NCBI GenBank assembly: GCA_023663725.1
Contig: JAMPGX010000013.1
Location: forward strand, 37,489 to 101,488
Direction: 5' to 3'
DNA: 64,000 nt
Origin: a bacterium
Lineage (GTDB): Bacteria; Bacillota; Clostridia; Lachnospirales; Lachnospiraceae
Below are positions 25,199 through 34,952 of the stretch, in pieces (position 1 is the stretch's first letter; each line of letters begins with the position of its first letter). The notes beneath the pieces were generated by a model. The model worked only from the letters and a program-made list of their open reading frames with translations, was not told the origin of the DNA and did no database searches. The position numbers and the translations under genes are program-made.

Positions 25199-25903
25199 AT
25201 GTCATATTGTGTGAATTGTGGTGTGGAATTGGATGGGGCGCTGGAGGAGTGTCCCCTGTGCAATACGCCGGTGATCAATCCCAGAGAGCTGGCCCTTCAC
25301 AGAAAGGAATCCCCTTTCCCAACTGAAAAGGGGGCGGTGGAAACGGTTCGGCGCAAGGATCTGGGCATACTCACCACCAGTATTCTGGGAGCCACGGCGG
25401 TGGCTTGCGGCGTGATAAATCTGCTGGTATTTACAGGGGTCGCCTGGTCCCTGGCGGTCATCGGGGCATGTCTGTTGGTGTGGGTCATGATGGTGCCGCT
25501 GATGATGGACAGCCATCAGCCGGTGTATATTTATCTGTTGTTTGACGGTATAGCGGCAGGCCTGTATCTGTTTATGCTGAGCTTTCTCACCTCCGGACAG
25601 AGATGGCTGTGGGGACTGGGAATTCCAATTGTGCTTCTGGTGACGATTATGGCGGAGCTTTTGACGGTATGTGTCCGCCATCTTCCCAATTCTTTTCTCA
25701 CCAACGCCTTGTATGTGGTCAATGTGGTCGGGCTGTTGTGTCTGGGGCTGGAGATATTGATTGACCGGTATATCTCAGAGCATATCGCTCTGAGCTGGTC
25801 TGTGGTGGTGCTGGCGGTAATGGGGAGTGTGGATGTGATGCTGATCACGGTGCTGTCCCGGCGCAGACTGCGCAATGAGGTGCGGCGCAGGCTGCATTTT
25901 TAG
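25199..25903 (+). CDS. Zinc-ribbon membrane protein, DUF6320-type
   Basis: 234 aa. N-terminal zinc ribbon CVNCGVELDGALEECPLC (residues 4-21), then five or six transmembrane helices from ~60 to 220. The basic C-terminus is cytoplasmic (SRRRLRNEVRRRLHF). I recall this as the DUF6320 family, found next to acyltransferases of the kind at 23861. It may anchor or regulate that enzyme; the role is not established. Confidence 0.75.
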   Translation: MSYCVNCGVELDGALEECPLCNTPVINPRELALHRKESPFPTEKGAVETVRRKDLGILTTSILGATAVACGVINLLVFTGVAWSLAVIGACLLVWVMMVPLMMDSHQPVYIYLLFDGIAAGLYLFMLSFLTSGQRWLWGLGIPIVLLVTIMAELLTVCVRHLPNSFLTNALYVVNVVGLLCLGLEILIDRYISEHIALSWSVVVLAVMGSVDVMLITVLSRRRLRNEVRRRLHF

Positions 25904-25929
25904 GTGAAAGGATTGACGGGGGTATACAG

Positions 25930-26835
25930 ATGACGACGAAAAAGAAAGAGACCGGCCGCAATCAGAGGCTGATGCAGCTGGTGAGGCGGGCTCACGGCCT
26001 GGTGGAGAATCAGGATATCGAGAAGCACAGGCAGTCACAGGACCACATAGGGGAGATACTGGGGAACACCAGAGAGATACATTATGAGGAGTTCCGCATC
26101 GGGGAGATGAATGCGGAGTGGGTCTCGGTGAATCGTTCCCATATGAAGAAATATGTGATCCTGTATTGCCACGGCGGAGGATATTCCACCGGCAGCAGCA
26201 AATATGCCCGCACTCTGACATCCAAGCTCGCTTCCTCAACATTCATGAATGTGCTGAGCTTTGACTATCGGCTGGCACCGGAGCATCCCTATCCGGCCGC
26301 GCTCGAGGATGCGGTAAAGGCGTGGGACTACCTGATGCTACAGGGTTATGGGGCCAGGGAGGTGATCGTGGCGGGAGACTCCGCTGGGGGCAATCTGGCG
26401 CTGGTGTTGACGCTATATCTGAAGGAACAGCGGAGAATGTTGCCCAGAGGGTTGGTGCTCATGTCTCCCTGGACGGATCTGACATCTTCGGGGGAATCCT
26501 TTCAGGCGCGGGCAGAGCAGGACCCGGTGTTGACTGCGGAATATATTGACCGGATGAAGCTGGCCTATGCGGGAGAGCGGGACCTGAAGGACCCGCTGAT
26601 CTCTCCGCTGTGGGGAGATTACGCGGATTTCCCGCCAGTCTGCATTCAGGTGGGGGAGAACGAAATTCTCCACAGTGATGCCAGACGCCTTTACGAACGC
26701 CTGTTGGAGCGGCATGTGCCAGTGCGCTTTGAAGAGTTCCCGGGGATGTGGCATGTATTCCAGATGTCTCCGTTTAAAACGGCCTATGAAGCAATGGATC
26801 GAATCGCAGGATTTATGTATGATATATGCAGGTAA
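25930..26835 (+). CDS. Alpha/beta hydrolase, HSL-type esterase
   Basis: 301 aa. Oxyanion motif HGGGYSTGSS at ~residues 81-90, nucleophile elbow GDSAGG (Ser ~152), catalytic Asp in the segment GENEILHSDA and His in GMWHVFQM. This is the hormone-sensitive-lipase family of carboxylesterases, acting on short acyl esters. Third gene after the acyltransferase and zinc-ribbon protein, so the set probably makes and removes ester groups on one class of compound; this is inference. No signal peptide. Confidence 0.87.
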   Translation: MTTKKKETGRNQRLMQLVRRAHGLVENQDIEKHRQSQDHIGEILGNTREIHYEEFRIGEMNAEWVSVNRSHMKKYVILYCHGGGYSTGSSKYARTLTSKLASSTFMNVLSFDYRLAPEHPYPAALEDAVKAWDYLMLQGYGAREVIVAGDSAGGNLALVLTLYLKEQRRMLPRGLVLMSPWTDLTSSGESFQARAEQDPVLTAEYIDRMKLAYAGERDLKDPLISPLWGDYADFPPVCIQVGENEILHSDARRLYERLLERHVPVRFEEFPGMWHVFQMSPFKTAYEAMDRIAGFMYDICR

Positions 26836-26969
26836 GGTCTTGGCATCTGCCTTAACTGTATGTATTTTATTTTTTGAAAAGAAAAAGGATTCGGGGATAA
26901 CGTGCAGAATATATGAAGTAGAGGACAGAGTGGCCGGCTGTGGCCGGTTGCGGGAAGGGCATGGTGCAG

Positions 26970-27974
26970 ATGACAATACGGGAGAGTTTGGAGCAGTGGG
27001 AGGAGCAGTATCTGAGCCCCTATGCCGCCCTGAGCAAGCGCTCTAAGGGCAGGCAGCGGGAGGAGGAACCGTGCGATATCAGACCGGTGTTTCAGAGGGA
27101 CCGAGACAGGATATTGCACAGCAAATCTTTTCGCAGACTTAAGGATAAGACGCAGGTGTTTCTGGCGCCGGAGGGGGATCATTATCGCACCCGTCTGACC
27201 CATACCCTGGAGGTGTCTCAGAATGCGCGCACCATCGCCAAGGCGCTCAGACTGAATGAAGATCTGGTGGAGGCGATCGCGCTGGGACATGATCTGGGGC
27301 ACACGCCCTTTGGACATGCGGGAGAGAGGGCGCTTGATGCCGTCTGTCCCTATGGTTTTGAGCACAGCCAGCAGAGTGTGCGAACAGTGGAGCGCCTGGA
27401 GAAAAAGGGCCAGGGGTTGAATCTGACCTACGAGGTGCGGGACGGAATATTGAACCATCAGACCAGCGGCAAGCCCCATACGCTGGAGGGCAAGATTGTG
27501 CGTCTGTCGGACAAGATCGCCTATATTCATCACGACATGGACGACGCGATCAGGGGCGGCATCCTGACGGAAGCGGATGTGCCGAAGGAGATCGGGGAGG
27601 TCATCGGCTTTACCACAGGTGAGAGGCTGGATCATTTTATTCATGATATTGTGATACACAGCATGGGTGAGGGAGATATTCTCATGTCTCCGGAGGTGGA
27701 GGCTGCCATGCGCAGGCTCAGGGGTTTTATGTTTGAGCGTGTGTATCAGAATCCGGTGGCCAAGAGCGAGGAGGGCAAGGCGGAGGCCCTGATCCAGACG
27801 TTGTATCAATATTATCTGGGACATATAGACGATATGCCGGAGGAGTACCGGAATCTGATCAATGAGGGAGAGCCCCGAGAAAGGGTTGTCTGTGACTATG
27901 TGGGCGCAATGAGCGATCGATTTGCCATCGCCCAGTATGATGAAATCTACATACCGAAGTCCTGGATTATATAG
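26970..27974 (+). CDS. dgt: Deoxyguanosinetriphosphate triphosphohydrolase-like protein
   Basis: 334 aa. HD-domain enzyme with FRRLKDKTQVF, HYRTRLTHTLEVSQ (metal His ~71) and ALGHDLGHTPFGHAGE (HD pair ~106). It splits dNTPs to the deoxynucleoside and triphosphate, adjusting DNA precursor pools. The start ATG 26970 gives the usual family opening MTIRESLEQ, with GGAAGGG ten bases upstream; ATG 26961 is too close to that site. It lies just before dnaG-rpoD, a common position in Clostridia. Confidence 0.92.
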   Translation: MTIRESLEQWEEQYLSPYAALSKRSKGRQREEEPCDIRPVFQRDRDRILHSKSFRRLKDKTQVFLAPEGDHYRTRLTHTLEVSQNARTIAKALRLNEDLVEAIALGHDLGHTPFGHAGERALDAVCPYGFEHSQQSVRTVERLEKKGQGLNLTYEVRDGILNHQTSGKPHTLEGKIVRLSDKIAYIHHDMDDAIRGGILTEADVPKEIGEVIGFTTGERLDHFIHDIVIHSMGEGDILMSPEVEAAMRRLRGFMFERVYQNPVAKSEEGKAEALIQTLYQYYLGHIDDMPEEYRNLINEGEPRERVVCDYVGAMSDRFAIAQYDEIYIPKSWII

Positions 27975-28089
27975 AATCTGCAATCGTCCGAAAAGTGCAG
28001 GGCAGATGTTTTTCATGCCAGCACAGCGGAGCAGCGTGCATATTGATCGAACATATCTGTATCGAAAAATGATTTAGAAGAGAGGAAAA

Positions 28090-29862
28090 ATGTTTTATCC
28101 GGAAGAACTTATCGAGGAAGTCAGAATTAAGAATGATATTGTGGACGTGGTCTCAGGGTATGTCAGGCTGCAGAAAAAGGGTGCTAACCACTGGGGATGC
28201 TGCCCGTTTCACAATGAAAAGACCCCTTCCTTTTCTGTCAATGGAGCCAAGCAGATGTATCATTGCTTCGGTTGCGGCGCAGGCGGCAATGTTTATACAT
28301 TTGTCATGAACTATGAGAATTATACTTTTCCGGAGGCTGTCAAGATGCTGGCGCAGCGGGCCGGAGTCACTCTGCCGGAGATAGAGTATGATGAGGAGCA
28401 GAAGCGTAAGCAGAATCACCGTCAGGAGCTTCTGAATATCAACAAGGCGGCGGCGACTTACTTTTACTATCAGCTCAGAAGCCCGCAGGGACAGGTTGGC
28501 TACCGTTATCTGTCGGAGCGCGCCCTGTCGGATGAGACGATGAAGGCGTTTGGTCTGGGCTATGCAGGTAAGAGTGGGGCCGGATTGATCCAGTATCTCA
28601 AGCAGCAGGGCTTTGAGGACAAGCTGATCATCGAAGCGGGGCTGGGCAGCTACAGCGAGCGCACAGGTCTGCTCAGTCAGTTCTGGAACAGAGTTATGTA
28701 TCCGATTCAGGATATTCATAACAGGGTCATTGGATTCGGCGGCCGTGTCATGGGGGAGGGGGAACCCAAGTATCTGAATTCTCCGGAGACGCCGATATTT
28801 GACAAGCGGCGCAATCTGTACGGGTTGAATTTTGCCCGCACCGCCCGCAGCGGAAATATCATACTCTGCGAGGGCTATATGGATGTGATTGCCATGCATC
28901 AGGCGGGATTTAAGCAGGCGGTAGCCTCTCTGGGGACTGCCTTTACAGCGGGGCAGGCGATGCTGCTTAAGCGATATACGGACAATGTGCTGTTAGCTTA
29001 TGACAGCGATGGGGCGGGGGTCAAGGCAGCCCTGCGGGGTATTGGCATCCTGCGGGATGCGGGACTCTCAGGCAAGGTCATCAATATGCAGCCCCACAAG
29101 GACCCGGATGAATTCATCAAGAAGCTGGGCAAGGAGGCTTTTCAGGAGAGAATCGACCAGGCGGAGAACAGCTTCTTCTTTGAGATTCGTATGCTGGAGC
29201 GGGATTATGACCTGGGGGACCCGGAGTCCAAGACTTTGTTTTATAAGGAGATTGCCAGAAGGCTCTGCGGTTTTTCAGTGGATGTGGAGCGGGAGAATTA
29301 TCTGGAAGCCATAGCGGAGAAATATCACATTGGTCTTCAGAATCTCCGCAAGCTTGTGGGCAGCTATGCTCTGCAGACTGGCGTGGACAAGCCTCCAGAG
29401 AGGCCCAGATCGGGGGTGCAGCGCAAGAATACCCCAGAGGAGGGGGGCAAGCGCTCACAGAGGCTGCTGCTGACCTGGATCGTGGACGATCCGTCACTCT
29501 ATCCGAAGCTCGCCCGCTATGTGGGACCAGAAGATTTTACGGAGGAGTTGTACCGCCAGGTGGCGGAGAGGCTTTTTCGAGAGTTGGAGGTCGGGCAGTA
29601 CCAGCCGGCGGCTATTATCAGTATGTTTGCCGATGAGGAGCAGCAGCGCCAGGTGGCGGAGCTGTTCAACACCAAGCTGCCACAGCTACATACCAGACAG
29701 GAGCGGGAGAAGGCTCTGCACGACATCCTGTACGCGGTGAAGAAGAACAGCTATGAACGGCTGATCAGCGATCTGGGGGCGGATGTCAATGCGCTGAGCA
29801 AGGCGGTAGCAGGCAGGAAGGCCCTGGAAGAACTGGCCAAAACGCATATTTCACTGGAATGA
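28090..29862 (+). CDS. dnaG: DNA primase
   Basis: 590 aa. CHC2 zinc ribbon at ~residues 37-62 ([23 protein letters not shown]), catalytic core with the TOPRIM block [14 protein letters not shown] (~258) and the acidic [10 protein letters not shown], then a C-terminal helicase-binding domain (~430-590). It makes RNA primers for replication. Full family length; ATG with GAGAGG. First gene of the dnaG-rpoD-trmK run. Confidence 0.97.
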   Translation: MFYPEELIEEVRIKNDIVDVVSGYVRLQKKGANHWGCCPFHNEKTPSFSVNGAKQMYHCFGCGAGGNVYTFVMNYENYTFPEAVKMLAQRAGVTLPEIEYDEEQKRKQNHRQELLNINKAAATYFYYQLRSPQGQVGYRYLSERALSDETMKAFGLGYAGKSGAGLIQYLKQQGFEDKLIIEAGLGSYSERTGLLSQFWNRVMYPIQDIHNRVIGFGGRVMGEGEPKYLNSPETPIFDKRRNLYGLNFARTARSGNIILCEGYMDVIAMHQAGFKQAVASLGTAFTAGQAMLLKRYTDNVLLAYDSDGAGVKAALRGIGILRDAGLSGKVINMQPHKDPDEFIKKLGKEAFQERIDQAENSFFFEIRMLERDYDLGDPESKTLFYKEIARRLCGFSVDVERENYLEAIAEKYHIGLQNLRKLVGSYALQTGVDKPPERPRSGVQRKNTPEEGGKRSQRLLLTWIVDDPSLYPKLARYVGPEDFTEELYRQVAERLFRELEVGQYQPAAIISMFADEEQQRQVAELFNTKLPQLHTRQEREKALHDILYAVKKNSYERLISDLGADVNALSKAVAGRKALEELAKTHISLE

Positions 29863-29900
29863 AGTCAATACTAGTACGGAGTGGAAAGGAAACCATAGGA

Positions 29901-31013
29901 ATGGATGAAAACACACAGGCACAATTTGAGGAGAAGATAAAGAATCTCCTGGCGGTTGCCAAGAAAAAGAAGAATGTATTGGAGTATCAGGAGATCAATG
30001 ATTTTTTCTCCAATATGACGCTGGAGGAGGATCAGTTTGACCGGATACTGGAGACTCTGGAGCAGAACAATGTAGATATACTGCGCATCACCGAGGAGGA
30101 TGATGTGGACGACGAGGAGATCCTGCTGGCTGGCGAGGAAGATCTGGATGTGGAGAATCTGGATCTGTCCATTCCGGACGGTATCAGTATCGAGGATCCT
30201 GTTCGTATGTATTTAAAGGAAATTGGAAAGGTGCCTCTGCTGTCGGCTGAGGAGGAGATCGAGCTGGCCAAGAGGATGGAGTTGGGTGATCAGGAAGCCA
30301 AGAAGAGGCTGGCAGAGGCAAATCTGCGTCTGGTGGTCAGCATTGCCAAGCGCTATGTAGGCAGGGGGATGCTGTTTCTGGATCTGATTCAGGAGGGTAA
30401 TCTGGGACTCATCAAGGCGGTGGAAAAGTTCGATTACCGCAAGGGATATAAATTCTCGACTTATGCCACCTGGTGGATTCGCCAGGCCATCACCCGGGCC
30501 ATCGCAGACCAGGCCAGGACGATCCGCATTCCGGTGCATATGGTGGAGACAATTAACAAGCTGATTCGCGTCAGCCGCCAGCTATTGCAGGAGCTGGGAC
30601 GGGAGCCCTCCCCTGAGGAGATTGCGGACGAGATGAATATGCCTGTGGATCGGGTGCGAGAGATCATGAAGATCAGCCAGGAGCCAGTGTCTCTGGAGAC
30701 GCCGATCGGTGAGGAGGAGGACAGCCATCTGGGTGATTTTATTCAGGATGACAATGTGCCTGTACCGGCTGATGCGGCGGCTTTTACTCTGCTGAAGGAG
30801 CAGCTGGTGGAGGTGTTGGGCACATTGACAGAGCGGGAGCAGAAGGTTCTGCGCCTGCGCTTCGGTCTGGACGATGGGCGCGCCCGAACGCTGGAGGAGG
30901 TTGGCAGAGAATTCAACGTGACCCGTGAGCGCATCAGGCAGATCGAGGCCAAGGCGCTGCGCAAGCTTCGTCATCCCAGTCGCAGCCGCAAGCTGAAGGA
31001 CTATCTGGACTGA
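29901..31013 (+). CDS. rpoD: Housekeeping RNA polymerase sigma factor
   Basis: 370 aa. Region 1.1 at the N-terminus, region 1.2 [11 protein letters not shown], region 2 [20 protein letters not shown] with [20 protein letters not shown], region 3 and region 4 [16 protein letters not shown]. Start chosen at ATG 29901 (MDENTQAQ) behind GAAAGG; ATG 29859 overlaps the dnaG stop but lacks a site. Directs transcription of most genes in growth, consistent with the TTGnnn/TATAAT promoters seen here. Confidence 0.97.
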   Translation: MDENTQAQFEEKIKNLLAVAKKKKNVLEYQEINDFFSNMTLEEDQFDRILETLEQNNVDILRITEEDDVDDEEILLAGEEDLDVENLDLSIPDGISIEDPVRMYLKEIGKVPLLSAEEEIELAKRMELGDQEAKKRLAEANLRLVVSIAKRYVGRGMLFLDLIQEGNLGLIKAVEKFDYRKGYKFSTYATWWIRQAITRAIADQARTIRIPVHMVETINKLIRVSRQLLQELGREPSPEEIADEMNMPVDRVREIMKISQEPVSLETPIGEEEDSHLGDFIQDDNVPVPADAAAFTLLKEQLVEVLGTLTEREQKVLRLRFGLDDGRARTLEEVGREFNVTRERIRQIEAKALRKLRHPSRSRKLKDYLD

Positions 31014-31783
31014 TGCGAGATGAGGTGGCGCTGTCGGCCAGAATGCGGGCATTGACTGAAATGGTCACTCCGGGGAATCGAGTCTGTGATGTGGGCTGTG
31101 ACCACGGGTGGGTGTCCATCTACCTGGTACAGCAGGGAATCAGTCCTCGGGTATTGGCCATGGATGTAAGGAGAGGTCCTTTGTCCAGAGCGCAGAAGCA
31201 TATCCGGCAGCGGGGGCTGGAGGCATACATAGAGACAAGGCTTTCCGACGGCGTGGCGGCGATGCGGGCTGGAGAGGCTGATACCGTGATCTGCGCCGGC
31301 ATGGGCGGCAGGCTGATGCAGAGAATCATTGAAGAGGGCAGGGATAAGCTGGTGTTGGCGCGGGAACTGATCCTGCAGCCGCAGTCAGAATTGCGCCTTT
31401 TTCGGGCGTATCTGCGCAGGGCAGGATATCTGACTCTGGCGGAGGATATGGTATATGAGGATGGGAAATATTATCCGATGATGAAGGTGACAGCGGCTCC
31501 GGAGAGAGAGACGGAAAATGTCGGGTGCAGGGACAGGCTGACAGATTCGACACAGGATACGGATCAGCAGGCGATGTGGGATTGCTTCGGGGAGCAGTTG
31601 TTGGCAGGGCGACATCCGGTACTCAGGCAGTATCTACTGGCGATGGAGCAAAGCTGCGGGCAGATATTGGAGCAGTTGGAGCGGGGCGCTGCGGACAGGG
31701 AGCGGGCGATGCTTCGCTGCCAGGAGCTGGAAGAGGAGCGGCGACTGGTTCTGCTGGCGTTGGAACAGTACTATTCACGATGA
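31013..31783 (+). CDS. trmK: tRNA (adenine-22-N1)-methyltransferase
   Basis: 256 aa. SAM-binding Rossmann fold with VCDVGCDHGWVSIYLVQQG (~residues 24-42), AMDVRRGPLSRA and CAGMGGRLM. This is the TrmK family, which methylates A22 of tRNA. The start ATG shares one base with the rpoD stop (TGATG), so translation is coupled. The C-terminal ~60 residues are a helical arm (EQLERGAADRERAMLRCQEL), normal for the family. Confidence 0.9.
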   Translation: MRDEVALSARMRALTEMVTPGNRVCDVGCDHGWVSIYLVQQGISPRVLAMDVRRGPLSRAQKHIRQRGLEAYIETRLSDGVAAMRAGEADTVICAGMGGRLMQRIIEEGRDKLVLARELILQPQSELRLFRAYLRRAGYLTLAEDMVYEDGKYYPMMKVTAAPERETENVGCRDRLTDSTQDTDQQAMWDCFGEQLLAGRHPVLRQYLLAMEQSCGQILEQLERGAADRERAMLRCQELEEERRLVLLALEQYYSR

Positions 31784-31842
31784 TAACAAGCATCAAAGCG
31801 GTGTCACAGGTACGGCCTGTGGCACGCGGAAAAGAGGATGAG

Positions 31843-33495
31843 ATGAAAGTAGAGATAATGGGAGAGGTAAAGGACTATCCCCAGGGAATTACCTACGAAC
31901 AGATTGCGGCAGACTATCAGGAGCGGTTTGAAGGTCTGATCGCGCTGGCCAGCGCGGACGGCAAGCTGAGAGAGCTGTTCAAGCATGTAAACAGGGACTG
32001 CAAGATCAGATTTTTTACCCTGAAGGATTCTGTAGGACATAAAGCGTATGTGCGTTCCGCTTCCATGCTGTGTCTAAAGGCTATCCATGACACCATGGGG
32101 GAGCAGGCTGTGGCAGCCTGCCGCATAGAGTTCTCCGTGGGTAATGGAATCTACATCAGCACGGGAGGAGCATTTGACGCCACGGTGGGAAATGCGGAGT
32201 GGATTAAAGGCCGGATGGACGAGCTTCGAGTTATGGCGATGCCCTTCCATAAAAAGTCACTGCCTCTGGAGGAGGCGGTGGATCTGTTCAGGGGGAAGGG
32301 GATGACGGACAAGACGGAGCTGTTTCGTTATCGCCGCAGCTCTTTTGTGAACGTCTATGAGATGGATGGATATTTTGACTATTACTATGGCTTCATGTTG
32401 CCCAATGCCGGTTATGTGGAATGGTATGACCTGCAGGCTTACGAGGATGGCCTGATGTTGGTGCTTCCGAACCAGAAGGAGCCCACCGTGGTCAGACCGC
32501 TCACGCAGCGCAGGAAGCTTTTTAAGACGCTGCTGGCTTCCGCACAGTGGGGACATGAGGTGGGGATAGAGAATGTCGGAGAGCTGAATAATCAGATCTG
32601 CAGCGGCTCTATCAGTGATATGATCCTGGTGCAGGAGGCTGAGCAGGAGCGCAAGATCGGTGAGATCGCCAGAGAAATATGCGGGAGAAGGGGCGTAAAA
32701 TTCGTGATGATTGCTGGTCCTTCCTCTTCAGGAAAGACCAGCTTTTCCCACAGACTGTCCATTCAACTGCGGACACTGGGTATGACACCCCATCCCGTGG
32801 CGCTGGATAATTATTTCGTAAATCGGGAAGATACGCCGCTGGACGAGAATGGGGATTACAATTTCGAGTGTCTGGAGGCCATTGACGTCAAAAAGTTTAA
32901 CGACGATATGGTGAAGCTTCTGGCGGGGGAGCGGGTGGAGATTCCGGAATTTAATTTCAAGATAGGCCGCAGGGAGTACAATGGCAACTATATGCAGCTC
33001 GGCAAGGAGGATGTGCTGGTCATTGAGGGGATTCATGGGCTTAATCCCAAGATGAGTTACGCCCTGCCAAATGAGAGTAAATTTAAGATATACATCAGTG
33101 CGTTGACCAATCTGAATGTGGATGCCCATAATCGCATCCCGACCACGGATGGGAGGCTGCTGCGCAGGATGGTCAGGGACGCCAGGACCAGGGGCGCTTC
33201 CGCCCAGCGCACGATACAGATGTGGCCGTCGGTGCGTCGGGGGGAGGAGGAATATATCTTTCCTTTCCAGGAGGAGGCGGACGTGATGTTTAATTCCGCC
33301 ACAGTCTATGAGCTGGCGGCGCTGAAGCAGTACGCGGAGCCCCTTCTGTTCCACATAGAGAAGGACCAGCCGGAGTATTATGAGGCCAAGCGCCTGTTGA
33401 AATTCCTGGAATATTTTCTGGGCATCAGCAGCGAGGAGTTGCCGAGGAATTCCATCTGCAGGGAGTTCGTGGGCGGGAGCTGTTTCAGAGTGTAA
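31843..33495 (+). CDS. Nucleoside (uridine-type) kinase with N-terminal TGS/SAD-like domains
   Basis: 550 aa. The N-terminal ~250 residues resemble the TGS and second additional domains of threonyl-tRNA synthetase, although the synthetase core is absent. The C-terminal half is a P-loop kinase with GPSSSGKTSFSHRL (~292-305) and the uridine-kinase-type HPVALDNYFVNRE. The family is frequent in Clostridia, often as 'nucleoside kinase'; why it carries tRNA-synthetase editing-type domains is not settled. Start ATG 31843 with AAAGAGGA; the long upstream extension of the frame overlaps trmK and was rejected. Confidence 0.88.
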   Translation: MKVEIMGEVKDYPQGITYEQIAADYQERFEGLIALASADGKLRELFKHVNRDCKIRFFTLKDSVGHKAYVRSASMLCLKAIHDTMGEQAVAACRIEFSVGNGIYISTGGAFDATVGNAEWIKGRMDELRVMAMPFHKKSLPLEEAVDLFRGKGMTDKTELFRYRRSSFVNVYEMDGYFDYYYGFMLPNAGYVEWYDLQAYEDGLMLVLPNQKEPTVVRPLTQRRKLFKTLLASAQWGHEVGIENVGELNNQICSGSISDMILVQEAEQERKIGEIAREICGRRGVKFVMIAGPSSSGKTSFSHRLSIQLRTLGMTPHPVALDNYFVNREDTPLDENGDYNFECLEAIDVKKFNDDMVKLLAGERVEIPEFNFKIGRREYNGNYMQLGKEDVLVIEGIHGLNPKMSYALPNESKFKIYISALTNLNVDAHNRIPTTDGRLLRRMVRDARTRGASAQRTIQMWPSVRRGEEEYIFPFQEEADVMFNSATVYELAALKQYAEPLLFHIEKDQPEYYEAKRLLKFLEYFLGISSEELPRNSICREFVGGSCFRV

Positions 33496-33503
33496 GAGTC
33501 AGA

Positions 33504-33541
33504 GAAAAAGGCATCGGCGAGAACGCGTCGGTGCCTTTTCT
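33504..33541. terminator. Bidirectional terminator
   Basis: Stem AAAAGGCATCGGC/GTCGGTGCCTTTT with two wobble positions and A/T runs on both sides. It separates the nucleoside kinase gene from the convergent Rpn-type gene, whose stop lies three bases beyond. Confidence 0.75.
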
Positions 33542-33543
33542 AA

Positions 33544-34536
33544 TCAGCTTGTCCTACAGCCCGTCTGCTCTACAAATTCTTCCACACTGTTGCACCTGGC
33601 GGCAATGCGGCACCAGCTGCGCAGTGTGGGCAGATCCTTTTGCTCTGTGATCGCTGCCTGCAGCTCTGCGGGCACATCGCCGTGCGCCGACAGAAGCTCC
33701 AGTATCACATCTGCACGTTCTTGAAGCATGCCCTCGGCCATTCCCTCTTCTCTTGCATCCCGCTTCAACAGCCGGATATGTTTTTTCTCATCATACTCAG
33801 TCAGTAGTCTCAGCATACCCAATACCCCCGATCTGTTTTCTATTAGAAAATCCGCAAGGATTCCCTGCTCCAGACAATAATCTACAGCCTCCTCCACGGA
33901 GGCTCTGGTGGACATTCCTTCTGACAGGTTTTCTTTAATTCGTCCCACCAGACTGGCGTATTCCCGCAATCTCGGGCATCTGTCCATCAGGGACTGGTTG
34001 CGTCCCAGATTAATATTCCGCAGATGCACGGTCAGCTCTAAGTCCGCCGGAATATCTCTGTTCTGAAAGGCATCCGAGAGACGCAGGACTTCTTCATCCC
34101 CTGTCTCTCTGTCTCCGTTGTAAAATACCACGCACTGCGGTGTCGGCAATGTCACCAGTTTCTCCCCATAGAGATTCATGTCCTGGCCATGGACAATCCG
34201 GTCATATTCTTCCGCTATGTAGAGCAGGAAACGCAGCGGCATGTTAGGATTGTAGGTGCTTTGATGCTCGTACAGATTCAAGGCGCCGGCAATCATGAAA
34301 GCCAGATCATTTACCATCTTCATATAGATGATGTTGTCCAGCGTGATCACGGTGAGTTGGTTTGAATCTGTGTAAGCCGTGCCATTCAGCGCGTTGTACA
34401 GTTGTAACAGTGCATCCCTGTCCCGACTGAAAAGGGTGCAGAACAGTCGATCCTTGTACCTCCTGTTGACATGCAGCCTGCGCATGTATCTGTCCGGACG
34501 TAAACCGGTGTCTGGAAAGATCTTCTTTTTCCCCAT
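33544..34536 (-). CDS. Rpn-family nuclease / PD-(D/E)XK transposase-like protein
   Basis: 330 aa. Opens with RRLHVNRRYKDRLFCTLFSRD, the usual start of the Rpn (recombination-promoting nuclease) / PDDEXK-transposase family, followed by LYNALNGTAYTD, the predicted catalytic region (LDNIIYMKMVNDLAFMI, NLYEHQSTYNPNMPLRFLLY) and a C-terminal helical part ending in repeats of acidic and basic residues. Members nick DNA; some act in phage defence or horizontal transfer. The start ATG follows AGGAGG. No inverted repeats of a mobile element flank it. A perfect 24-bp palindrome sits two bases upstream of the ribosome site. Confidence 0.85.
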   Translation of the reverse strand: MGKKKIFPDTGLRPDRYMRRLHVNRRYKDRLFCTLFSRDRDALLQLYNALNGTAYTDSNQLTVITLDNIIYMKMVNDLAFMIAGALNLYEHQSTYNPNMPLRFLLYIAEEYDRIVHGQDMNLYGEKLVTLPTPQCVVFYNGDRETGDEEVLRLSDAFQNRDIPADLELTVHLRNINLGRNQSLMDRCPRLREYASLVGRIKENLSEGMSTRASVEEAVDYCLEQGILADFLIENRSGVLGMLRLLTEYDEKKHIRLLKRDAREEGMAEGMLQERADVILELLSAHGDVPAELQAAITEQKDLPTLRSWCRIAARCNSVEEFVEQTGCRTS

Positions 34537-34549
34537 AAATACCTCCTGT

Positions 34550-34573
34550 ATATTGCGGATATATCCGCAATAT
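34550..34573. repeat. Perfect 24-bp palindrome before the Rpn-type gene
   Basis: Arms ATATTGCGGATA and TATCCGCAATAT, perfectly self-complementary, two bases upstream of the AGGAGG site in the 5' leader of the minus-strand gene. It could be a repressor site, a hairpin that limits translation, or a target of the nuclease itself. Confidence 0.7.
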
Positions 34574-34707
34574 GGAAACCAAGGCGAGGGTACGGTATCC
34601 TCCAAAACATAATCCAACCCTGCCAATCCATATCATAACAATTGAGTCATTGGCAGAAGCTGCCCGAACTGTAAAGAATACAAGATTCACTGATAACTCA
34701 TGAATTT

Positions 34708-34736
34708 ACTATAGCATGGTCTACTATGCATGTCAA
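34708..34736 (-). promoter_or_regulatory. Promoter of the Rpn-type nuclease gene
   Basis: Minus strand: -35 TTGACA (34736-34731), 17-base spacer, -10 TATAGT (34713-34708) preceded by TGC. Near-consensus. The leader would be about 165 bases and include the 24-bp palindrome. Confidence 0.7.
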
Positions 34737-34829
34737 TTGCTTTTTTCTATATGGGACATGCATTCGTATCATAAAAAGCTGGTTCTGGCGCCGCCTGTGT
34801 CATAAAATCAACCAGATATCGCAAAACGA

Positions 34830-34857
34830 TTGCGTCGGTTTATTTTTTGCCTATAAT
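34830..34857 (+). promoter_or_regulatory. Promoter of the LytTR-DUF3021 pair
   Basis: -35 TTGCGT (34830-34835), 16-base spacer, -10 TATAAT (34852-34857). Start expected near 34864, giving a leader of ~90 bases. Nothing else is recognisable between the two divergent promoters. Confidence 0.65.
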
Positions 34858-34952
34858 AGAGATCAAGATAGCTGTCTGAGAATAGTAAACAGTATACCCT
34901 GGGGATATGTGGAACTTATACTGACTTATAAATGGAAGGAGGAGATGTCAGA

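Noticed and set aside
31525-31842. N-terminal extension of the nucleoside kinase by 106 codons
   Set aside because: It overlaps trmK in another frame and has no ribosome site; ATG 31843 gives the usual family start.
33544-34536. Rpn-type gene as part of an insertion sequence
   Set aside because: No terminal inverted repeats or target duplication flank it, and it has its own leader and promoter.
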